The translations under genes and the position numbers were made by a program. Below the pieces are notes generated by a model. It had not been told where the DNA came from. It worked only from the letters and a program-made list of their open reading frames with translations, and made no database searches. DNA of 8,543 nucleotides from an uncultured Oscillospiraceae bacterium. GTDB taxonomy: Bacteria > Bacillota_A > Clostridia > Oscillospirales > Oscillospiraceae. Positions 1 to 5,070 of this stretch are shown one piece after another. The stretch's first letter is position 1; each line of letters begins with the position of its first letter. Where the stretch lies: assembly GCA_944387745.1 (NCBI GenBank), contig CALXGD010000060.1, positions 1 to 8,543 on the forward strand, written 5' to 3'.

Positions 1-188
1 CAAACGCGTATATCCGCAATGTTCGGGAGGGAACGCTTCCGCCGTTTCAAAAAAGAATTTGGCAGCGCGGATATTATGAACATATTGTCCGCAATGAATC
101 GGACTATCTGAATATCTGGACCTACATTGACAACAACCCTGTGAAATGGTCTGACGACGAATACTACCAACCGGGAGGCCCGATATGA
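1..188 (+). CDS. REP-associated / IS200-like Y1 transposase, C-terminal end (5' partial)
   Basis: Only the last 61 residues are present; the first complete codon is at base 3 and the stop is TGA at 186-188. The peptide contains WQRGYYEHIVRNE followed by YIDNNPVKW, the C-terminal signature of Y1 (HUH) transposases of the COG1943 / REP-associated tyrosine transposase (RAYT) group. The family's HUH motif, and probably its catalytic tyrosine, lie before the window, so activity cannot be judged. Known single-domain RAYTs nick single-stranded DNA at REP palindromes and are often genomic singletons rather than classical insertion sequences. The stop codon overlaps the next start (ATGA), and the next gene's ribosome binding site lies inside the last codons here. 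REP-like palindromes occur about 3 kb downstream. Family assignment is confident; the RAYT subtype is inferred. Confidence 0.8.
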   Translation, partial: NAYIRNVREGTLPPFQKRIWQRGYYEHIVRNESDYLNIWTYIDNNPVKWSDDEYYQPGGPI

Positions 189-469
189 ACGAGAAGAAAA
201 AGAGCGGCGTGTTCCCCATTGTGGGGCTGATTTTGCTTTTGCTCCTGTGCGTGGCGGGGGTGGAGCTGGTCTTTGCCGGCCTGGGGGCGGCCATCCCAAA
301 CCAGGGCCGGGGACAGAGCGCCTCCGCGTCCGCCTCTCAAAGTACACCGGACGGAGCGGCCTCCGCCCAAAGCGCCCCCAGCTTCTGTCCTTTCTGCGGA
401 GAAAAGCTGCCCTCCGCCTTCCAGTGGGAGCAGTTCTGCCCCTACTGTGGAGAACAGGTCGAGGCGTAG
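185..469 (+). CDS. Small membrane-anchored zinc-ribbon protein, function unknown
   Basis: This 94-residue protein starts with a positively charged MNEKKK, then a hydrophobic segment at about residues 10-36. A Ser/Ala/Gln/Gly-rich linker (about 40-66) leads to a C-terminal zinc ribbon with CPFCGEK (Cys68, Cys71) and CPYCGE (Cys85, Cys88). The charge pattern predicts the N-terminus inside, which would put the ribbon outside the membrane unless the helix behaves differently. The hydrophobic segment does not contain a convincing lipobox before its cysteine. The ATG at 185 is chosen because GGGAGG (172-177) lies seven bases upstream. The gene overlaps the transposase stop by four bases, and another zinc-ribbon gene begins 11 bases downstream. 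I do not recognise a named family beyond the zinc-ribbon fold; a role as a sensor or assembly factor would be guesswork. Confidence 0.75.
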   Translation: MNEKKKSGVFPIVGLILLLLLCVAGVELVFAGLGAAIPNQGRGQSASASASQSTPDGAASAQSAPSFCPFCGEKLPSAFQWEQFCPYCGEQVEA

Positions 470-480
470 GAGGAAGCTCT

Positions 481-786
481 ATGGAGAAGAAGCTGAACTG
501 CCTGCGTTGTGGGCAGACGATGAAATTTCTCATGCGGGAGAATCTGCAGCTGGGAAAGACCGGATGGATTACTGGGGACTGGGGCAATCTGCTGGCCGGG
601 GCCCTGGATGTGGCCATCCTCCAGTGCCCCGGCTGCGGAAGGCTGGAGTTTTTCCGTGGGGACTTTGCCCTTGAAGAGTCCGCTGAGGCGCCGCTGGCTC
701 AAGTGACCTGTCCCCAGTGCGGTGTCCGGTATGACTTTGACTACCCAAAGTGTCCAGTGTGCGGCACAAAAAACACCATTTTTTGA
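481..786 (+). CDS. Four-CxxC zinc-ribbon protein (DUF2082-like), function unknown
   Basis: The 101-residue soluble protein has four CxxC knuckles: CLRC (Cys7/10), CPGC (Cys49/52), CPQC (Cys77/80) and CPVC (Cys91/94). They probably form two zinc ribbons. The first half, with a CxxCG start, a variable middle and then LQCPGCGRLEFF, resembles the zinc-ribbon nucleic-acid-binding proteins of the DUF2082 type; the C-terminal ribbon is of the short rubredoxin-knuckle kind. The start at 481 is preferred over an upstream in-frame ATG at 247 because AGGAGG (468-473) sits seven bases upstream and the longer form would overlap the preceding gene extensively. It lies 11 bases after the membrane zinc-ribbon gene and 15 bases before ftsY, so the three are probably cotranscribed. 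Nucleic-acid binding is inference. Confidence 0.78.
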   Translation: MEKKLNCLRCGQTMKFLMRENLQLGKTGWITGDWGNLLAGALDVAILQCPGCGRLEFFRGDFALEESAEAPLAQVTCPQCGVRYDFDYPKCPVCGTKNTIF

Positions 787-801
787 GGAAGGAACGAAAC
801 C

Positions 802-1671
802 ATGGGCTTTTTTGACAAACTGAAAAAAATCAACCTCTTTGCCAGCTTTGGCTCGGAGCTCACCGACGACTTTTACGACGAGCTGGAGGAGTCCCTGATC
901 CTGGCGGACACGGGGATGGACACCACCCTGGAGCTGGTAGAGGAGCTGCGCCGCCGGGTGAAGGAGGAGCGGGTCAAGACGGTGGAGGAGGCCCGCGCCT
1001 GCATGGTGCGGGTGATCGCTGACGCTATGACTGTGGGGGAGGTCTCTCTCAATCTGTTCACCCGGCCCTCCGTCGTCCTATTTATTGGGGTGAATGGGGT
1101 GGGCAAGACCACCACCATCGGCAAGATCGGCCACCAGCTCCGTCAGGAGCGGAAGAAGGTGCTCTTCTGCGCTGCTGACACCTTCCGGGCCGCCGCCGCT
1201 GAGCAGCTCACCATCTGGGCGGACCGAGCCGGTGCGGAGATTGTCAAGCAGCAGGAGGGGGCCGACCCCGCCGCTGTGGTCTTTGATGCCCTGAGTGCCG
1301 CCAAAGCCAGAGGAACTGATGTGGTGCTGGTGGACACGGCGGGCCGTCTCCACAACAAGCAGAATTTGATGAACGAGTTGAGCAAGGTTTCCCGGGTGAT
1401 CGACCGGGAGCTGCCCGGCTGCGCCCGGGAGACCCTGCTGGTGCTGGACGCCACCACCGGCCAGAACGGCCTGATCCAGGCCAAGCAGTTCCAGGAGTCT
1501 GCTGGTGTCACCGGTATTGTCCTCACCAAGCTAGATGGCACCGCCAAGGGGGGCATCGCCATCGCCATCGCCAAGGAACTTGGGGTGCCGGTCAAATACG
1601 CCGGCGTGGGTGAGGGCGTGGACGATTTAAAGCCCTTCAATCCTGCGGAATTTGCGGAGGCCCTGATTTAG
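802..1671 (+). CDS. ftsY: Signal recognition particle receptor FtsY
   Basis: FtsY is the SRP-family GTPase that docks the SRP-ribosome complex at the inner face of the membrane, delivering nascent membrane proteins to SecYEG. The 289-residue protein has an N domain (about 1-85) and a complete G domain: P-loop GVNGVGKT (96-103), DTFRAAAAEQL (126-136), DTAGR (178-182), TKLDGTAKGG (242-251) and the C-terminal GVGEGVDDLKPF stretch. The long acidic A domain of E. coli FtsY is absent, as is usual in Gram-positive bacteria; MGFFDKLKK is the short amphipathic membrane-targeting start. SRP54 (Ffh) differs by having an M domain, missing here. AGGAAGG (786-792) precedes the ATG by nine bases. The gene closely follows two zinc-ribbon genes; ffh and ylxM are not in view. 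Confidence 0.97.
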   Translation: MGFFDKLKKINLFASFGSELTDDFYDELEESLILADTGMDTTLELVEELRRRVKEERVKTVEEARACMVRVIADAMTVGEVSLNLFTRPSVVLFIGVNGVGKTTTIGKIGHQLRQERKKVLFCAADTFRAAAAEQLTIWADRAGAEIVKQQEGADPAAVVFDALSAAKARGTDVVLVDTAGRLHNKQNLMNELSKVSRVIDRELPGCARETLLVLDATTGQNGLIQAKQFQESAGVTGIVLTKLDGTAKGGIAIAIAKELGVPVKYAGVGEGVDDLKPFNPAEFAEALI

Positions 1672-1894
1672 CGGAGCGAATGAGAGAGAAGAAGGGATTC
1701 GCGTCCTTTTGTGACGGCATTGCTTTTATAGAATTTAAAATTTGTTTGCCCGATTCCTGTTCCCCGGTGGGAGAGAACACAGGGGGAGCATATTTAAGAA
1801 AATTTAAGGACTCAATTCACACACTATCCAAACTTTTTGGGATACAGTTGTGGTACAATAAGAAAAATAAAATGTACGAGAGGAAGTATTTACC
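1672..1894 (+). promoter_or_regulatory. AT-rich ftsY-rph intergenic region with a putative extended -10 promoter
   Basis: This gap is much more AT-rich than its surroundings. The best promoter candidate is an extended -10, TGGTACAAT (TG at 1851-1852, -10 hexamer TACAAT at 1854-1859). Its -35 region near 1831-1837 is poor, as is common for extended -10 promoters. Transcription would begin near 1866, giving a leader of about 29 bases before rph, whose ribosome binding site GAGAGG lies at 1878-1883. I see no strong rho-independent terminator for ftsY: the hairpin at 1692-1709 is short and contains a G-U pair. No riboswitch is recognisable. Confidence 0.5.
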
Positions 1895-2611
1895 ATGTCC
1901 CGTATCGACGGACGCGCCGCCGACCAGCTGCGGCCGGTGGAGATCATTCCAAATATAAACAAGTTTGCGGAGGGCTCCTGCCTGATCCGCTGCGGCAATA
2001 CCCATGTGCTGTGCACCGCCAGCGTGGAGGACAGGCCGCCCCGCCACGTCCCCGAAGGGGAGGGCTGGGTCACTGCCGAGTACTCCATGCTCCCCCGGGC
2101 CAATCGGGAGCGGTCCCGCCGGGACATCTCCAAGCTGAAGCTCAGCGGACGCAGTGCGGAGATTCAGCGGCTCATCGGCCGCTCCCTCCGGGCCTGTGTA
2201 GATATGAAAAAGCTGGGCCCCTGGAACATCACGATCGACTGCGATGTGCTCCAGGGGGATGGGGGAACCCGCACCGCCTCCATTACAGGGGGCTTTGTGG
2301 CGCTGAGCCTGGCCCTGCACAAGATGGTGGTGGAAGGCACGCTGCCCGAGATGCCTTTGGTCAACTGTGTGGCAGCCGTCTCCGCCGGCATTGTGGAGGA
2401 TCAGCTGCTCCTGGACCTGTGTTATGAGGAGGACTCCTCCGCACAGGTGGATTTAAACTGTGTTATGACGGGGGACGGCCGGTTAGTGGAGCTCCAGGGC
2501 ACTGGCGAGGGCAGGCCCTTCACCCTGGAGGAACAGCAAAAGCTGGTGGAGCTGTGCGCGCAGGGTATCCGGGAGCTCCAGGCCATTCAGAAACAGGTGC
2601 TGGGGGGGTAA
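1895..2611 (+). CDS. rph: Ribonuclease PH
   Basis: RNase PH is a phosphate-dependent 3'-to-5' exoribonuclease that trims tRNA precursors and other RNA 3' ends, releasing nucleoside diphosphates; it works in the cytoplasm as a hexameric ring. The 238-residue protein has the expected family length. Diagnostic segments are RIDGRAADQLRPV (3-15), AEYSMLPRAN (61-70), GRSAEIQRLIGRSLRA (85-100) and IDCDVLQGDGGTRTASITG (114-132), which includes the phosphate-binding GTR at 124-126. The ATG at 1895 follows GAGAGG with an 11-base gap. The gene sits three bases before rdgB, a common pairing; in some bacteria the two are fused. The stop region has a run of seven G that may also act as the ribosome binding site of rdgB. 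Confidence 0.97.
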   Translation: MSRIDGRAADQLRPVEIIPNINKFAEGSCLIRCGNTHVLCTASVEDRPPRHVPEGEGWVTAEYSMLPRANRERSRRDISKLKLSGRSAEIQRLIGRSLRACVDMKKLGPWNITIDCDVLQGDGGTRTASITGGFVALSLALHKMVVEGTLPEMPLVNCVAAVSAGIVEDQLLLDLCYEEDSSAQVDLNCVMTGDGRLVELQGTGEGRPFTLEEQQKLVELCAQGIRELQAIQKQVLGG

Positions 2612-2614
2612 AAT

Positions 2615-3208
2615 ATGAAACTGGTACTGGCCAGCAAAAACAAAAAGAAGTTGGTGGAGATGAATGACATTCTCTCCCACCTGGGAGTGGAAGTGTGCTC
2701 CGAGGCGGAGGCTGGGGTAGATGTGGAGGTGGAGGAGACCGGGACCACCTTTGAGGAGAACTCCCTGCTAAAGGCCAGAGCCGTTATGGAGGCCAGCGGA
2801 CTGCCCGCCATCGCTGATGACTCGGGTCTGTGTGTGGACGCACTCAACGGTGCGCCTGGGGTGTACTCCGCCAGGTACGGCGGGCCGGAGCTGGACGACG
2901 GGGGGCGCTATCGCCTTTTGTTGGAGAATATGCGGGGGCAGACCCCCCGCACGGCGCAATTTGTGTCCGTCATTACCTGCTGCTTTCCCAACGGGGATGT
3001 GCTCTCCGCCCGGGGGGAGTGCCCCGGCACCATCGCCTTTGCCCCTATGGGGGAGGGCGGATTTGGGTATGACCCGGTGTTCTTCCTCCCCGAGCTGAAA
3101 AAAACCTTTGCCCAGCTCTCCCCCGAGGAGAAGAACGCAATTTCCCATCGGGGCAGGGCGTTGGAGGCCTTCCAGGCCAAGCTGGAGGAATACCTGAAAA
3201 AGAATTAG
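2615..3208 (+). CDS. rdgB: XTP/dITP (non-canonical purine NTP) pyrophosphatase
   Basis: This Ham1/RdgB-family enzyme hydrolyses dITP, ITP and XTP to monophosphates plus pyrophosphate, keeping deaminated purines out of DNA and RNA. The 197-residue length is typical. Visible motifs are the N-terminal LASKNKKKLVEM (5-16, usually S/T-x-N-x-x-K), GTTFEENSLLKARA (43-56), the metal-binding ADDSGLCVDALNGAPGVYSARYGG region (68-90), GEGGFGYDPVFF (147-158) and KNAISHRGRAL (173-183). The start is three bases after the rph stop with only a G-run (2602-2608) as ribosome binding site, so translation is probably coupled to rph. The downstream gap contains REP-like palindromes that may protect or shape the 3' end of this transcript (inference). 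Confidence 0.96.
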   Translation: MKLVLASKNKKKLVEMNDILSHLGVEVCSEAEAGVDVEVEETGTTFEENSLLKARAVMEASGLPAIADDSGLCVDALNGAPGVYSARYGGPELDDGGRYRLLLENMRGQTPRTAQFVSVITCCFPNGDVLSARGECPGTIAFAPMGEGGFGYDPVFFLPELKKTFAQLSPEEKNAISHRGRALEAFQAKLEEYLKKN

Positions 3209-3237
3209 GGATTCTCTGGCGGCGGGCATGACGCGCT

Positions 3238-3264
3238 GTAGGGGCGGCAATTTGCTGCCCGCCA
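3238..3264 (+). repeat. REP-like palindrome 1 (forward)
   Basis: A GTAG foot (3238-3241) is followed directly by a hairpin whose arms GGGCGGCAA (3242-3250) and TTGCTGCCC (3252-3260) pair with one G-T wobble. A GTAG tetranucleotide at the base of a GC-rich hairpin is the known layout of REP elements recognised by REP-associated transposases. No T-tract follows, so it is not an ordinary terminator. Confidence 0.6.
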
Positions 3265-3290
3265 AGTATTCCTCCACAGGGGGGCGCTCT

Positions 3291-3315
3291 GTAGGGCGGG
3301 GGCTTGCCCCCGCCG
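3291..3315 (+). repeat. REP-like palindrome 2 (forward)
   Basis: A GTAG foot (3291-3294) precedes a perfect nine-base-pair stem, GGCGGGGGC (3295-3303) and GCCCCCGCC (3306-3314), with a two-base TT centre. Its first 20 bases recur exactly in reverse complement at 3348-3367 (palindrome 3). There is no T-tract. Confidence 0.65.
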
Positions 3316-3342
3316 CAAGAGAGGAATACGTATCTGGGACGG

Positions 3343-3367
3343 CGGCCGGGGCAAGCCCCCGCCCTAC
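3343..3367 (-). repeat. REP-like palindrome 3 (inverted partner of palindrome 2)
   Basis: Read on the - strand, this begins with GTAG (3367 to 3364) and has the same GGCGGGGGC arm as palindrome 2; its other arm (3346-3354 on the + strand complement) carries one mismatch. The 20-base identity with 3291-3310 lets the two elements fold on each other into one long hairpin with a 37-base loop, the arrangement known as a BIME. Confidence 0.65.
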
Positions 3368-3418
3368 GGTGGCCCGCCGGACGAAACATTAGAAAACAAG
3401 AATTGAGGAATGGAACGC

Positions 3419-3742
3419 ATGGCAGAACTGACAAGCAAACAGCGGGCCCAGCTGCGGGGCCTGGCCAACGGCATCGACACGATCTTGATTGTGGGCAAGG
3501 ATGGCATTGGGGACAACCTGGTGAAGCAGGCTGACGATGCGCTGGAGGCCCGGGAGCTTATCAAAGGCAGAGTACTGGAGAACTCTCTCATGTCCGCCCG
3601 GGAGGCGGCGGAGGCTCTGGCTCCACTCACCCGCAGCGAAGTGGTTCAGGTCATCGGAACAAAATTTGTCCTGTATCGTCCAAGCCATAAGAAGGATAAA
3701 AAGGACAGAATTGTTTTGGTAAGCGGAAAGCAGAAGGGATAA
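3419..3742 (+). CDS. yhbY: CRM-domain RNA-binding protein YhbY/YqeI (ribosome assembly)
   Basis: YhbY-family proteins consist of one CRM (CRS1-YhbY) domain, bind pre-50S particles and are linked to large-subunit assembly. The 107-residue product begins MAELTSKQRAQLRGLA, the family's usual opening, and shows IVGKDGIGDNLV (24-35), the family's glycine-containing loop, then ALEARELIKGRVL (41-53) and EVVQVIGTKFVLYR (74-87), ending in a basic tail. An ATG nine bases upstream (3410) is in frame, but it abuts the ribosome binding site. GAGGAA (3405-3410) is eight bases from the ATG at 3419, which I therefore prefer. In Firmicutes this gene usually sits just before nadD and yqeK, as here. Confidence 0.95.
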   Translation: MAELTSKQRAQLRGLANGIDTILIVGKDGIGDNLVKQADDALEARELIKGRVLENSLMSAREAAEALAPLTRSEVVQVIGTKFVLYRPSHKKDKKDRIVLVSGKQKG

Positions 3743-3852
3743 TTTTGACCTGTGTCGTCTAGACTGCCGGAAGGATAGAAGGGCAAGCGCGTTCTGGCGA
3801 AGGGCAAGGGAAAGAAGCTGCGCTGAAAATTTGAGAAAAGGTGGGATCTGCT

Positions 3853-5061
3853 GTGAAGATCGGCATTTATGGAGGAACCTTCAACCCCCCCCATCTGGGG
3901 CATCTGGCGGCGGCGAGAGCTGCCCTGGACGCGCTGAAGCTGGACAAGCTTCTGCTTATGCCGGCGGCCATTCCACCCCACAAGACCCTGCCGGAGAACA
4001 CTCCGGACCAGAAGCACCGCCTGGCTATGGTGGAGCGGATGGCCGACGCCCTGGACCGGCCGGATCAGGTGGAGGTATCCACTCTGGAGCTGGACCGGGC
4101 GGGGAAGAGCTACACCTCTGAGACCTTGGAGGAGCTGCACCAAATGTATCCCGGGGCGGAGCTGTGGCTGCTCATGGGGACGGACATGTTTTTGACCCTG
4201 CACCAGTGGCACGACACCAGGACCATTCTCCGCCTGGCCAAGATCTGCGCCTTCGGCCGCCGGGAGGGGGAGGACGACGGACTGTTTCTCCCCCAGCGGG
4301 ACCGCCTGGGCAGGGAGTACAGAGCCAATATTGTGACGATCACCCTTCCGGGGCTGGTGGATGTCTCCTCCACCCAGCTGCGGGGGATGCTGATGAAGGG
4401 AAAGGGCGAGAACTATCTGCTGCCCTCCGTGTACGGCTATATTTTGATGAACCGACTTTACGGCACAGAGGTGCGGTTGAAGCAGTTGACGCTGTCCCAG
4501 CTTCGGGCGTGTGCCTGCTCCATGATTCGCCATAAGCGGGCGGCCCATGTCGCCGGCGTGGAAGAAGAGGCGGTAAAGCTGGCCAAGTTCTGGGGGGCCG
4601 ACCCAGAGCTGGCCCGCCACGCCGGGATTCTCCATGACTGCACCAAATATTTCAGCTTGGAGGAGCATCTGGCGCTGTGTGAAAAATATGGAGTTCCTCT
4701 GGACGAGCTGGAGCGGAAAGCGGTCAAACTGCTCCACGCAAAAACAGGGGCGTGTATGGCTAAGTATGTTTTTGGGGAACCTGATGAGGTGTATGAGGCC
4801 ATCTTTTGGCACACCACCGGAAAGGCGGACATGAGTCTGCTGGATAAAATTTTATATATGGCCGATTACATAGAGCCCAATCGAGACTTTGAGGGGGTGG
4901 ATCGCCTGAGAAAGCTGGCCTATACTGACTTAGACCAGGCCATGCTTCTGGGGGTGGATTCCACCATCCGGGAGATGGAAGTGCGGGGCTATCTGATCCA
5001 CACCAATACGTTGCAGGCCAGACAGTGGCTGCTGGACCGGGGCGTGGCATTAAAGGAGTAA
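3853..5061 (+). CDS. nadD: Fused nicotinate-nucleotide adenylyltransferase (NadD) and YqeK HD-domain hydrolase
   Basis: The 402-residue protein joins two enzymes that are separate neighbours in many Firmicutes. Residues 1 to about 204 are NadD, which adenylates nicotinate mononucleotide with ATP to form deamido-NAD; it carries the nucleotidyltransferase motif GGTFNPPHLGH (7-17) and the C-terminal SSTQLR (172-177). Residues from about 210 to 402 form a YqeK HD-superfamily domain: His232, HD at 261-262, His295, HTTG (320-323) and ADYIEP (337-342) supply the metal-site pattern. YqeK of other bacteria is a symmetrical Ap4A hydrolase. The start is the GTG at 3853, seven bases after AGGTGGG (3839-3845); a GTG at 3841 lies within that ribosome binding site. 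No in-frame stop or frameshift separates the domains. Coupling NAD synthesis to Ap4A control is inference. Confidence 0.94.
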   Translation: MKIGIYGGTFNPPHLGHLAAARAALDALKLDKLLLMPAAIPPHKTLPENTPDQKHRLAMVERMADALDRPDQVEVSTLELDRAGKSYTSETLEELHQMYPGAELWLLMGTDMFLTLHQWHDTRTILRLAKICAFGRREGEDDGLFLPQRDRLGREYRANIVTITLPGLVDVSSTQLRGMLMKGKGENYLLPSVYGYILMNRLYGTEVRLKQLTLSQLRACACSMIRHKRAAHVAGVEEEAVKLAKFWGADPELARHAGILHDCTKYFSLEEHLALCEKYGVPLDELERKAVKLLHAKTGACMAKYVFGEPDEVYEAIFWHTTGKADMSLLDKILYMADYIEPNRDFEGVDRLRKLAYTDLDQAMLLGVDSTIREMEVRGYLIHTNTLQARQWLLDRGVALKE

Positions 5062-5070
5062 AGAGACCCA

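Noticed and set aside
212..292. Lipoprotein signal peptide in the small zinc-ribbon membrane protein
   Set aside because: The cysteine at residue 22 is preceded by leucines and lacks the small residues needed at -1 and -2 of a lipobox.
1692..1710. Hairpin with a short T-run after ftsY, possible terminator
   Set aside because: The stem is only about six pairs with a G-U pair and is AT-rich; too weak to call.
1680..1958. 92-residue open frame between ftsY and rph
   Set aside because: It runs through an AT-rich promoter region into rph in another frame, has no good ribosome binding site and resembles no protein family I know.
3745..3779. TTGACC followed by GATAGA as a promoter for nadD-yqeK
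   Set aside because: The spacing is 23 bases, outside the usable range, and no other -10 fits.
3778..3808. Ten-base direct repeat GAAGGGCAAG upstream of nadD-yqeK
   Set aside because: Only two short purine-rich copies 21 bases apart with no symmetry; probably chance.
3646..4812. 388-residue open frame on the - strand
   Set aside because: It is antisense to the clear nadD-yqeK gene and arises from GC-rich codon use; its translation shows no family features.
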